Shown here piece by piece: positions 1-8,378 of a stretch of 22,090 nt of DNA. The stretch covers positions 1 to 22,090 of the forward strand of contig CAZOIA010000094.1 in the NCBI GenBank assembly GCA_964579675.1. Reading direction: 5' to 3'. Each line of letters begins with the position of its first letter. Positions within the stretch are counted from its first letter, which is position 1. The notes beneath the pieces were generated by a model. The model ran no database searches. It had not been told where the DNA came from and saw only the letters and a list, made by a program, of their open reading frames with translations. Source of the DNA: CAZOIA01 sp964579675 (lineage in GTDB: Bacteria; Planctomycetota; Phycisphaerae; UBA1845; PWPN01). Made by a program: the position numbers and the translations under genes.

Positions 1-550
1 TCACGAGGTTTTCCCATCGCGGATCGAAGGGGACGACCTCGCCGCGGGCGTCGCGGGCGTTAATGAGCTGAAGGACGCCAAGGACGCTAGCGTCCGGCCT
101 CTTCATCGGTACCACCAGCATGGATTGCGAGCGGTATCGGTTCCGGCGATCGAACTCCGGGTTGAATCGGTAGGGACGCCCGGCAGGAATCTGGTAGGCG
201 TCTTCCAGGTTGATTACCTCTCCGGTGACGGCGACGAAGCCCGCCATGCTGTTCTTGGAAAGCGGCAGGGACGAGGTCTCGCCGGTAGTCGAACGGTCTC
301 GGCCGCCCCTTCGTTGGCCCAGGACGTCATTCTGCGTGGCCAGGAATCGCAAGCCGGTGGCTTCGACACTGTACAGAGTGCCGCCCTCCGCGCGTGTGAA
401 GTCCCGGGCCTCTTGAAGGATCGTTGCCAGCAGCTTGTCGAGATTACGCTCGCTGGAAAGGGCGATCCCGATCCTGTTCAAGCGCACCAGGTGTTCTTCG
501 AGGTTCTTGATTCCGCGCAATGCTCTGTGCCTCCACGACCCGCGGTGCAT
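1..550 (-). CDS. GAF-domain signalling protein, 5' part (runs off left edge)
   Basis: I translated the minus strand by hand from ATG at 550 down to base 1: 183 codons without a stop, continuing past the window. The N-terminus has a short amphipathic linker (LEEHLVRLNRIGIALSSE), then a GAF fold: DKLLATILQEARDFTRAEGG, a GxV-type VTGEVINLEDAY segment, and the strongly typical SMLVVPMKRP...VLGVLQLINARD...VVPFD. In this family such a GAF domain usually precedes an HD-GYP, GGDEF, cyclase or phosphatase output domain, which lies outside the window, so the output is unknown. The protein has no signal peptide and is probably cytoplasmic. The start is uncertain: no strong Shine-Dalgarno sits directly upstream of 550 (GGAG is about 14 bases away) and the frame stays open upstream for several codons with a TTG. 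A candidate promoter lies at 734-762. Confidence 0.8.
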   Translation of the reverse strand, partial: MHRGSWRHRALRGIKNLEEHLVRLNRIGIALSSERNLDKLLATILQEARDFTRAEGGTLYSVEATGLRFLATQNDVLGQRRGGRDRSTTGETSSLPLSKNSMAGFVAVTGEVINLEDAYQIPAGRPYRFNPEFDRRNRYRSQSMLVVPMKRPDASVLGVLQLINARDARGEVVPFDPRWENLV

Positions 551-1030
551 AGAGTTGCATTGTGCTCCGGCCCACAAGTGTGCTTCAAAAGGGACTCCGT
601 TCCGACGTGTCTTCCGCCTTGCCCGGGCGGGCCAACCAGCATTGTCGCCCGGCACGACCTTCCGGATCAAGCAGAAACCGGTCAGGCCGGCCCGGCAATT
701 CCCGGGGAGTCACCCCCGCATTTGGGCCAATCCAGTGTACCATACCGCCCACTTGCGCTCAATGGCAGCCTGGACAAGTCCTGGACGCCTCAAAGCCGTC
801 GCATCTGAATCGGTCAGAGGCCGGATTCCCCCGTCTGTCTGCTTCGACGCCCGACGCCGAAAGGCCACCGCGGCCTCCCCCACGACCGGCGCCGTCGGCG
901 GGTCATTACCGTTACTCGTTTCGCGACCTTGGGAATGCCAGAAGACTTCATCCGTTTGCAGGATCGACTTACCCGCGGTAGGAAATACACGCTGACAACC
1001 GGCCAGATCCCCCGGGTGAAGGAGATAATC
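551..1030. other. Divergent intergenic spacer
   Basis: About 480 bases lie between the minus-strand GAF gene and the plus-strand lyase gene. Open frames here on either strand have no recognisable domain and mostly overlap the lyase gene or run through GC-rich sequence, so I call no gene. The spacer contains GC-rich inverted runs around 690-720 and the minus-strand promoter candidate at 734-762. No convincing plus-strand promoter was found: TTGCAG at 957-962 followed by TAGGAA is poor. Confidence 0.5.
734..762 (-). promoter_or_regulatory. Candidate sigma-70-type promoter for the GAF gene
   Basis: Read on the minus strand, a -35-like TTGAGC (762-757) and a -10-like TACACT (739-734) are separated by exactly 17 bases. 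Each hexamer matches the consensus at 4 of 6 positions. The predicted start near 727 would give a leader of about 175 bases before the ATG at 550. The spacing is good but the match is moderate, so this is a suggestion only. Confidence 0.3.
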
Positions 1031-4000
1031 ATGCGGGCTATGATCCGTTCTCTGGTTGCCGGCGTCTGCGTTTTCGCCATTATTGTGGCCGCGGACGTAG
1101 CCCGCGCGGACTCGCCAGCCGGCGTCCAAGTTGTCCTCATCGAACCGCTTGGCCGCGACTGGACGCCAGAGTGGGTGTCGTTCCCGGTCGAGTTGCCCAA
1201 GGGCAGGCTCAAACCCGGAAACGTCAAGCACAAGACCGGCCGCGACGAGCACTATCTCCTGGTCCATGAACTGCACGACGACGGCACCGTCAAGCGCGCC
1301 ACGGCCTACAGCTATACCGGTCTCAAGGCTGGCGAACGAAAGACCCTGCGCTTCGGCGCCGGCGACGTTGTCCAGCCAGGCCAATGTTTTTACGCGTCTG
1401 GTGCCGTGGCGATGGCCGGTCTGCCCGCCAAGGCAGTATTCCAGACGCGGGCCCTCCACATCACCCTGCCGATCCCGGAGCCCGGCACATCCGAGGAAGA
1501 CCCTGAAAGCGGTTTCTGCCTCCGGTCTGGACGGCGGATCTTCCCCGGCGGTGAGGACTGCGAACACGTCCCGGCACCGATCCTTGCCTGCGGGCCCGCG
1601 TCGACAGGGCCCACGCGGCATGTGTGGCGCGGCCGGTTGGAAGGCATGGGCAAGATCACCAGCATGTCAATCACCCGGGATACGTCGGTCCCCCACGTCT
1701 ATCGCCATACGGTCTCTTACGATCTCGCCAACGGCAGCACGTACACGGTTCGACTTATGCTGGTCGCGCATGAGCCGGTCGTTCTCGTCGAGGAATCGTT
1801 TGAGAAGGTCCGGCACGGTGGTCTCCGACTCGTGCGGGGCTCGCGGTGGTCGCCCACCCACGGGCATGGCCGCGGGCGACTCCACCCACCCGGTGCCAAG
1901 GGCATCACCAACGGGTACGAGATCGACTTCTCGAAAGGGTGGAGCGGTCGCATTCAGCCCTTTTACGCGTGGTGGCATGACTACGGCCTATGGTGGGCGG
2001 CGTATGAGCCGGGTGGTTGCTACGCCGGTATTCTGCCGCTCAACCCGCCGCGGTGGGTCAACCCTCCACCCAACGCCATCCGGATCAATACCGGCCCGCA
2101 GGGTAAGATCGAGGCGTTCTTCCCCTTCGATCGCGGCACGCGAAAATGGGCACTGGTCATCTCGACGGCTCAAGAGGCACTCAACCTGTCTGGGGGTGGC
2201 GCGAACCTGATGATGCGCATCGCGATCCGTCACGGTCAGAACCCGCTCGATAACGTCAAGGACATGGTTCTGACCTGGCACGGGATGGACAGCATCGAGA
2301 ACCCGCGGCTGCTGTGCACGAAAAACGACGTCCTGCGAATTAGAGAGAAAGCCCGGACAAGTCCCCCGTTCAAACGGGTGCTCGAAGAATACCCCGACAG
2401 GCCCCGTGACCCCGCCGGTTTGTATCTCGCGACCGGGAACGAGGAATACGCGCGACAGGCGATCGACGATCTGATCGCCAAGCTCAAGGAATGGGTTGAG
2501 CAGGCACTCGACGGCAGCAACTACGGCGAAGCGCTCTGTGCGATCGGCTGGACCCGACCCCTGCGCAGTTACGCGCTGATCTACGACATCGTCGCTTCGA
2601 GCAAGAGTATGACCGCTGCAGAACGCAGCTACTGCCTTCGGGCATTTGCATTCCTGGACTACTGCCTCTACGACGAGAACCGCTGGCCGGCACGTTACCA
2701 GGGCTTCTCTCGCGGCAACGTGAACTTCCACAGCGACGACTACGCCGCCCGAGCTGTGGTTACGTGTCTGCTGAAGGGCCATCCCAAACAGAAAGAATGG
2801 ATGGACTACGTCGAGCGCGAGATGAGATTTGAATTCGAAAGCAGCGTCTATCCCGGTGGCACGTGGTGTGAGGCGCCGAATTACCAGGGCTTCACGATGC
2901 ACTATCTCATGATCGCGATGCGGGCGATGCAGTTGAACGGCTATGCAGACTTATCGAAGGACCCGCGGTTCCGCGAGACGATGGATTACTTCTTCCGCAT
3001 CCAGACGCCCTACGACGTGCGGGCCGGCATGCACCTGCTGCCGACCGTGGGCGATACGACTTCCTTCTTCCACAGCCAATCGCTGCAGAATACGTTCTCA
3101 TGGGCGGCGACGCTCTTCGAGGATAACCCCGAGCTGGCCGGCCTGATGATTAACGCGTGGAAGCGTGGCGGGGCAATCGTGTTCGCCGCCCACAACCTCG
3201 GGCCCGGCAACGGCTGGATCCTGCCGCTGATGTTCACCAACCCCGATCTCCCCGCCGCCGGCCCGGCCAGCCCGCTCCAGAGCGAACGGCTGACCGGTTA
3301 CGGCGCGATCTTCCGCAACAACTACGGCACCGACCGCGAGTCCTACTTCCTGTTCAAGATGGGCCAGGCGGATCAGCACTACGATTCCGATGAAGGGAGT
3401 TTCCACTGGTACGCCCTGGGAATGCCGCTGTCGCTCGATTTCGGGTCGATGTACGAGCCCAGCATCGTTCAGCCGTGGCTGCACAGCACGCTGGATTTCG
3501 CCTCCCGCGGCATCCGCCACCGGGCATGGACGCGCGGGGAGGTGACGGCATTCGTCTCACTGCCAGACGTTGACTTCTGTACGGGCCAAGTCGCGGTCAA
3601 CGACGTTCAGGCCGTGCCCGACCTGCCCGGCAAAACGCTGCCCGAGGGCGTACCGGGGACGATCGAACGGCACAAGCGCTTCATCGACTGGCGGCGCGAG
3701 GTGATGTTCGTACGAGGCGCGGACTACGTCGTCATGCGCGACACCCTGGACGACGTGGAGGACGCCTTCACCACCGGCTGGACGATGCAGGTACTGGCGT
3801 CAGAGGTCAAGATCAACGGATCACAGGCCAGCTTCGTCGGCCAACACGGTGTCGATCTGAACGTGTTTCTGGCCGAACCCGTGGGCGCGACGTTGAGCAC
3901 GAGCCGGTGGGGCCATCCCGGCCGGGCGGATTGGGACTGGACGATGGAAAAGCCCATGCCACAAATGGGCGAAACCCAGATCGCTCTGCAAACTACGGCC

Positions 4001-4498
4001 CCCGTTGACGGTGATTACCTGGCGACGATGTTCCCCTATCGGCATGGAAGCGAACCAGCGGCGACGTCAGCCGCCGGCAAGGACATATTGCGGGTCAGAC
4101 ACAACGAGTTCGACGATTTGATTTTCTTCAGCCGGTCGCGGAGGCTGATGCAGGCTGAGGACGTGACCTTCGCCGGTCGCGTCGGTATCGTCCGGCGAAC
4201 GCACGACGCCGTGACGTTGCACATCGTAGAGGGTTTCGCCATGCGCGTGCCGGAGATGATCGCCCAGTTCCCGGGTCCGGTGACCATAAACGTGCGCCAA
4301 GGGCGGCTGACCGGCACGAGCGACGGGGCTGCTCGAACCTGTTTCCTGCACTGGGCTGACGCACCCCCTGTACCTGCCCGGCTGACGATCGACAGCGAGC
4401 GGGCGTACGCCTACTCCACGTTCGACGGCTACTTGAGTTTTACCATCCCGGCGGGCCGACACCGGTTCGAGGTCACGTATGACTTATCGCGGAATTAG
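1031..4498 (+). CDS. Exported heparinase II/III-like (alginate-lyase-type) polysaccharide lyase
   Basis: This is a 1155-residue protein. The start at 1031 is chosen because AAGGAGAT sits 6 bases upstream and the product begins with a signal peptide (MRAMIRSLVAGVCVFAIIVA, cleavage near ARA-DS). The open frame extends upstream to 929, but that would bury the signal. Residues about 25-400 look like beta-sandwich material. Residues about 430-740 form an alpha-helical (alpha/alpha toroid) region starting near NPRLLCTKNDVLRIREKA. The rest is a beta-sheet C-terminal part with the hallmark DQHYDSDEGSF. Candidate catalytic residues are His567 (NFHSDDY), Tyr618 (NYQGF) and His783 (QHYDSDEGSF); their order and spacing fit the His-Tyr-His sets of heparinase II and PL15 alginate lyases as I recall them. 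It likely cleaves a uronic-acid-containing polysaccharide by beta-elimination outside the cytoplasm. The exact substrate cannot be read from sequence. The next gene starts 73 bases downstream. Confidence 0.85.
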   Translation: MRAMIRSLVAGVCVFAIIVAADVARADSPAGVQVVLIEPLGRDWTPEWVSFPVELPKGRLKPGNVKHKTGRDEHYLLVHELHDDGTVKRATAYSYTGLKAGERKTLRFGAGDVVQPGQCFYASGAVAMAGLPAKAVFQTRALHITLPIPEPGTSEEDPESGFCLRSGRRIFPGGEDCEHVPAPILACGPASTGPTRHVWRGRLEGMGKITSMSITRDTSVPHVYRHTVSYDLANGSTYTVRLMLVAHEPVVLVEESFEKVRHGGLRLVRGSRWSPTHGHGRGRLHPPGAKGITNGYEIDFSKGWSGRIQPFYAWWHDYGLWWAAYEPGGCYAGILPLNPPRWVNPPPNAIRINTGPQGKIEAFFPFDRGTRKWALVISTAQEALNLSGGGANLMMRIAIRHGQNPLDNVKDMVLTWHGMDSIENPRLLCTKNDVLRIREKARTSPPFKRVLEEYPDRPRDPAGLYLATGNEEYARQAIDDLIAKLKEWVEQALDGSNYGEALCAIGWTRPLRSYALIYDIVASSKSMTAAERSYCLRAFAFLDYCLYDENRWPARYQGFSRGNVNFHSDDYAARAVVTCLLKGHPKQKEWMDYVEREMRFEFESSVYPGGTWCEAPNYQGFTMHYLMIAMRAMQLNGYADLSKDPRFRETMDYFFRIQTPYDVRAGMHLLPTVGDTTSFFHSQSLQNTFSWAATLFEDNPELAGLMINAWKRGGAIVFAAHNLGPGNGWILPLMFTNPDLPAAGPASPLQSERLTGYGAIFRNNYGTDRESYFLFKMGQADQHYDSDEGSFHWYALGMPLSLDFGSMYEPSIVQPWLHSTLDFASRGIRHRAWTRGEVTAFVSLPDVDFCTGQVAVNDVQAVPDLPGKTLPEGVPGTIERHKRFIDWRREVMFVRGADYVVMRDTLDDVEDAFTTGWTMQVLASEVKINGSQASFVGQHGVDLNVFLAEPVGATLSTSRWGHPGRADWDWTMEKPMPQMGETQIALQTTAPVDGDYLATMFPYRHGSEPAATSAAGKDILRVRHNEFDDLIFFSRSRRLMQAEDVTFAGRVGIVRRTHDAVTLHIVEGFAMRVPEMIAQFPGPVTINVRQGRLTGTSDGAARTCFLHWADAPPVPARLTIDSERAYAYSTFDGYLSFTIPAGRHRFEVTYDLSRN

Positions 4499-4571
4499 CG
4501 CGCAACAGGTTGAGGGCATATTCCTTAGCGGCAGTTCCGTGCGAGGCCGACAGTAATACAGGAGTCTCTTG

Positions 4572-6965
4572 ATGCCATGCTTCACCACCGTCTTGCTCGC
4601 AGCGGCCGCCACGGCAACCACACGCCCTGCCGCGGACGGCCCGCTCGTCGCACACGCGCGCTACGTGCACGACGAGACGAACGTCGATCGTGTGCTGGAC
4701 GAACCGGCTTGCCCGTTGGTCCTGGTTCGCAACAAGACCGGTGAAAAGGCCCGGTTTGAAACCGAAGCCCGCGTTCTATACGACAGGCATGCCATCTACA
4801 TCGGCATCCACTGCTGCGAGCCTGACATGGATCGTCTGAAGATCGACACGACGGTCCCGGGCAACCTCGATATCTGGAAGGACGACTCCGTTGAGATCTT
4901 CTTCGACCCCGGCCAGACGCGCAGCCGGTACATCCAGATCATGGTTAACGCGGCCAGCAAGGCAACGATCGGTTTCAACGGCATCTACGAACCATTGAAT
5001 GCCGCCCAGTGGAAGATCAACCACGAACCGGACGCGTGGGGCCTGCGTATAAAGATTCCCTTTCAGACCCTCAGAGCCCAGCCATACACAGGCGACCAGT
5101 GGGGATTCAACCTCTGCCGCACGCGTTACGCTCATAAGCCGGGCGACGTGTCCGAACACCAGGGCTGGAACGCGACGAGAAGCGGCTACCGCAAGCCGCA
5201 CCTGTTCGGCACGCTGGTCTTCGGCGAAAGGCATCACCCAAGCGAAACCCGACCCGGCGAGGAAGGTGAGGTCGTCACCCGTCAGAGACGAACGGCCATC
5301 ATCACGAGACACGTCTTAAAGGGTCCGAGATGGTCACCTGAGGACGTAAGCGAGGAAGAACGGGCGGCCCGAGATGCCCGACTGCTGAGGCTTCTCAGCC
5401 GCATTACGCGATTGGGCGAACCCGTACTCATCGGTGCCGCGGTGCCAATCTCCGATCAACCCGTCTTCCCCTGGACCGTCCCGACAGTCGATTCCCTGGA
5501 CCCGATCATTACGGCCCGGGCGTGTCCGGATGAATTCGAGCCGGCGACGTTCAACCTGTTTGCCACCCGCGATCTTGAGGAGGTCACGGTTGAAATCGAG
5601 CCTCTCCTCAGCGCGAAAGGCGACCGGCTCGATCCATCGTGCGTGGACGTTCTCCAGGTGCTCTGCTGGTATCAGTCCGGGTGGCCCCACGTCTCACGGG
5701 ACAGACGCACGCTGGTGCCGGAGTTGCTGATCAAGGACGGGACACTGATCGAGGTGGATCCGGAGACACGTCAGAACCGGCTCAGCTTTCAGGGATATCC
5801 ACAAGACAGTCCAACGCTCAGACCCTTCGATCTGCCCGCTTTTGAAACCAGACAGATCTGGCTTACGTTTCACCCGCCTGCCGACAGCGCCCCGGGACAG
5901 TATCGAAGCAGAGTGGTGATCAGGGAGAAGGGGAGCCCTGTGGCCGATGCGCCGATCCGGTTGACTGTCTATCCGTTCAAGCTGTCCCCGTCGATCCTGG
6001 ACTACTCTCTTTATTATAGGCTGCGCCCAAGCAAGACGGCGGATCCGGTCGGGACGATGAAACGGATGGCCAACGAGATCCGCAACCAGATCGAGCACGG
6101 CATCAACATGCCCTCGACGTACATCGGCAGTGAGCGGTTGCGCCCCGGCGGACCACCCAGGGAAACGCTGGAAGCGCTTACCCGCATCTACCGCGACCTG
6201 GGCTTGAAGGATCACCCGCTGATCCTGGTGACGACCGCGGTCGGCCGCCAATCCGAGCCGGATCAACTGGAACGGATCCGCAAGATGGTTCGCGACCTCG
6301 TAGCCTGGGCGAAGCCCCGCGGCTACAGTGACGTCTATCTGCAGGGCATCGATGAGGGGAACCTGGAGACGCTGAGACAGGAACGCCCCTCCTTCCAGGC
6401 GGTCAACGACGCGGGCGGCAAAGTGTTCGTTGCGTGCGGGGCGGACTACTTCGACACCATCGGTGATATTCTCAACATGCCGATCATCTCCGGGTCCCTG
6501 CGGCCCGATGTGGCCCGGAGAACCAGGGCCGCCGGGCATCGGCCCTTCAGTTACGGTAATCCCCAGGCCGGCATCGAGCTGCCCGCCACCTATCGCCGGT
6601 ACTACGGTCTGAAGCTCTGGGTCGCCGGCTATGCCGGCGGGTTCGACTATGAATACCAGACTCACCATCCGGACCATGCCTATGACGACTTCGCCCAGAA
6701 ATCATGGCGCAACCATACGATGGCCTACCCGACGCTGTCCGGCAAACCGATCGACACCCGCCAATGGGAGGGGTGGCGCGAGGGCGTCGATGACGTCCGA
6801 TACCTGAGTACGCTTTTGGACGCATTGGCTGCGGCTGACAAAGCCGGTCGGCACAACCAGCTCGTCGAGCAGACACGCCAGTGGCTGCGAACCATAACCG
6901 GCGACGAAGACCTGGACGCCTGGCGAAATGAGGTGGTTCGCCGAATCATGGCGTTAAGGAGCTGA
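4572..6965 (+). CDS. CBM9-like plus DUF4091/GH123-like glycoside hydrolase, exported
   Basis: This is a 797-residue protein. The start is ATG 4572 with GGAG at 4561-4564, spacing 7; the in-frame TTG at 4569 is less likely. The N-terminus is a short hydrophobic, probably secretory segment (FTTVLLAAAATAT). Residues about 25-215 match the carbohydrate-binding family-9-like fold (YIGIHCCEPDMD, WKDDSVEIFFDPG, WGLRIKIPFQTL). A middle beta-sandwich is followed by a TIM-barrel-like region with YLQGIDEGN, in which the adjacent Asp594-Glu595 pair matches the Asp-Glu catalytic pair of GH123. The DUF4091 C-terminal signature QWEGWREGVDDVRYL follows. GH123 members act on N-acetylhexosamines; DUF4091 relatives are mostly uncharacterised, so the substrate is open. 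It lies 73 bases after the lyase gene on the same strand, and the two probably act on one glycan. Confidence 0.85.
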   Translation: MPCFTTVLLAAAATATTRPAADGPLVAHARYVHDETNVDRVLDEPACPLVLVRNKTGEKARFETEARVLYDRHAIYIGIHCCEPDMDRLKIDTTVPGNLDIWKDDSVEIFFDPGQTRSRYIQIMVNAASKATIGFNGIYEPLNAAQWKINHEPDAWGLRIKIPFQTLRAQPYTGDQWGFNLCRTRYAHKPGDVSEHQGWNATRSGYRKPHLFGTLVFGERHHPSETRPGEEGEVVTRQRRTAIITRHVLKGPRWSPEDVSEEERAARDARLLRLLSRITRLGEPVLIGAAVPISDQPVFPWTVPTVDSLDPIITARACPDEFEPATFNLFATRDLEEVTVEIEPLLSAKGDRLDPSCVDVLQVLCWYQSGWPHVSRDRRTLVPELLIKDGTLIEVDPETRQNRLSFQGYPQDSPTLRPFDLPAFETRQIWLTFHPPADSAPGQYRSRVVIREKGSPVADAPIRLTVYPFKLSPSILDYSLYYRLRPSKTADPVGTMKRMANEIRNQIEHGINMPSTYIGSERLRPGGPPRETLEALTRIYRDLGLKDHPLILVTTAVGRQSEPDQLERIRKMVRDLVAWAKPRGYSDVYLQGIDEGNLETLRQERPSFQAVNDAGGKVFVACGADYFDTIGDILNMPIISGSLRPDVARRTRAAGHRPFSYGNPQAGIELPATYRRYYGLKLWVAGYAGGFDYEYQTHHPDHAYDDFAQKSWRNHTMAYPTLSGKPIDTRQWEGWREGVDDVRYLSTLLDALAAADKAGRHNQLVEQTRQWLRTITGDEDLDAWRNEVVRRIMALRS

Positions 6966-7702
6966 TCGCCCGAAGCAGGGAAACTGCCAGTCTCTTGAGC
7001 TTGTCGGCGAGTTGCGTCAACCTCGGTCTGCTTTGCGACACGATTGACGTACACCGCCCCAGCACAAAGCATAACGCCCCTGCTGCAGAGAGCCTCGGGC
7101 TTTGGTCAGGTGCGTCTTTGGCGGCCTCCGGCGTGATCAGACCCGGTTCCGACACAGTCAGAGCCGGCCTCTGTGAGGCCGGTGTTTCCTCGGATGGGTA
7201 GACCTCACGCCGCGAAGGGGCACCGGGCTCATAGAGCCCGGGTCGGAATACGGAGTGCAGCGCGCCGGGCTGGAAAAGCCCGGCGCCGAGGCGTTGCCCA
7301 CGCTGAACGCGCACATGAGCAGTGTTTGCGGTGCTCACCGCTCATAGAGCAGTGGCACACCGGCCTTCGCTCCAACGGCTCGCCACATTCACGCCGGCCG
7401 TTGAACAGCCGGTGCCCAGGACATGACGAGCCAGCATCCGAGCTTGGGCATCAGCATCCACCGGCTCATCATCATCAGTAGGTCTCTTCTCCGCCGCCAT
7501 TCTACAAGATCCGCCCACGAATCGTCTGGAACAGCGCACGCCGGCCGGAGTCCCGGCGAAGTTATGACAGAGCAACTCAACCGAGAGGCTGGCCAAGCGT
7601 CGAGGCGGCCCGGAGTCTGCGTCCACTACTGTCTCGCACCCGGAGGACCTTGACACCGGCCCCACATTCCAGCTTTCGGTGGCGATTCGCCGATGTACGG
7701 AT
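6966..7702. other. Intergenic region with hairpin repeats, no supported gene
   Basis: About 0.74 kb lies between the GH123-like gene and the phospholipase-D-like gene. Short frames run through it on both strands (for example 6946-7338 minus and 7342-7749 minus), but their products are low-complexity translations of the hairpin repeats, without domains or ribosome sites. Its middle holds the repeat cluster annotated at 7164-7414. No promoter or U-tract terminator was recognised. Confidence 0.6.
7164..7414. repeat. Cluster of short GC-rich hairpin repeats
   Basis: Successive imperfect copies of a short palindrome occur here. Perfect stems are CCGGCCTC-TGT-GAGGCCGG (7164-7182), CCGGGCTC-ATA-GAGCCCGG (7223-7241) and GCGCCGGGCT-GGAAA-AGCCCGGCGC (7262-7286). 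A decayed copy keeps CTCATAGAG near 7330-7338. A last copy has CGCCGGC...GCCGGTG (7392-7414). Spacing between copies is about 40-70 bases. The shared core is CCGGsCTC with a 3-5 base loop. None is followed by a U-tract, so they do not look like simple terminators. They resemble REP-like dispersed palindromes. Confidence 0.7.
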
Positions 7703-8293
7703 ATGCTACGTTCCAGGATTGAATACCTGACCGCATTCCCAATCGCCAAGCCGCCCCGAGGTCAAGTCGAACTGGTTGTTGATGCTGAGCACTTCGAGCG
7801 GGTCATTCGAAAGGGGATCCTGAAAGCGCGTACCAGCCTGGACATCGCCACCGCGGATTTCAAAGCTATGCTTGTACCGACCAGCAGAGAGCGGCGAACG
7901 AAACCCATCGTCCAAGTGCTCCGCGATCTGGCTGACAAGGGGGTGGAAGTCCGCCTCCTTCATGGCGGGGTTCCGAGTGGTCCTGTGCTGAGAGAACTCC
8001 GTCAGCAGCTACCCGATGCGATAACAATCCGACGTTGCCCTCGCCTGCATGCCAAAGCGGCCATTATAGATTGCCAGTGGATGTACTTGGGGAGCGCCAA
8101 TCTCACCGGAGCCGGGCTCGGGGCCAAGGCCGACGGCAGACGCAACTTCGAGATCGGCGTCTGGACCCGCGACAATGGTCTTATCGATCCTGTTCTTGAC
8201 CACTTTAACACTCTGTGGGAAGGCCGTTTCTGTGAGTCCTGCGCTCGCCATGACATCTGCCCGGTCCCGCTTGAAGAACCGAGGCTGGATTAG
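7703..8293 (+). CDS. Phospholipase-D-like domain protein with a single HKD motif
   Basis: The protein has 196 residues from ATG 7703; an in-frame GTG at 7679 would add eight. Neither start has a clear ribosome site. The HKD motif reads LHAKAAIID (His116, Lys118, Asp123), followed by YLGSANLTGAGL, the usual Ser/Asn continuation of PLD-type phosphodiesterases. The first part (LVVDAEHFERVIRKGILKARTSLDIATADFK) is the alpha/beta half that precedes the motif in this family. One HKD motif implies a homodimeric active site, as in Nuc-type nucleases. The C-terminal tail carries a cysteine cluster (FCESCARHDICP) that could bind metal. No signal peptide or membrane segment is visible. Whether the substrate is a nucleic acid or a phospholipid cannot be decided. 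It stands alone between long spacers. Confidence 0.8.
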   Translation: MLRSRIEYLTAFPIAKPPRGQVELVVDAEHFERVIRKGILKARTSLDIATADFKAMLVPTSRERRTKPIVQVLRDLADKGVEVRLLHGGVPSGPVLRELRQQLPDAITIRRCPRLHAKAAIIDCQWMYLGSANLTGAGLGAKADGRRNFEIGVWTRDNGLIDPVLDHFNTLWEGRFCESCARHDICPVPLEEPRLD

Positions 8294-8317
8294 AACCTTG
8301 CGGCGAGACATGAGCTA

Positions 8318-8371
8318 CCCCTGAGGATATATGCTGATGCGGTCGGTTCACGGTGAATCTGATATCAGGGG
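8318..8371 (+). promoter_or_regulatory. Inverted repeat over the ribosome site of the lipoprotein gene, with an inner dyad
   Basis: CCCCTGA (8318-8324) is the exact complement of TCAGGGG (8365-8371). The second arm contains the only Shine-Dalgarno-like run (AGGGG) before the ATG at 8379. Between the arms lies the near-perfect operator-like dyad TTCAC-G-GTGAA (8347-8357). If transcribed, the long-range stem would hide the ribosome site. The pairing is seen in the sequence; regulation is inference. Confidence 0.3.
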
Positions 8372-8378
8372 CTGAAAG

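Noticed and set aside
710..1621. Long minus-strand open frame of 303 codons across the spacer and the lyase start
   Set aside because: It is antisense to the secretory start of the lyase, shows no domain and is the GC-rich shadow expected in high-GC DNA.
6946..7338. Minus-strand 130-codon frame with repeated PGL/PGA motifs
   Set aside because: The repeated motifs are translations of the hairpin repeats in this spacer; no ribosome site or domain.
7342..7749. Minus-strand 135-codon frame containing MAAEKRPTDDDEPVDADA
   Set aside because: It runs through the hairpin repeats and overlaps the start of the phospholipase-D-like gene; no recognisable domain or clear start.
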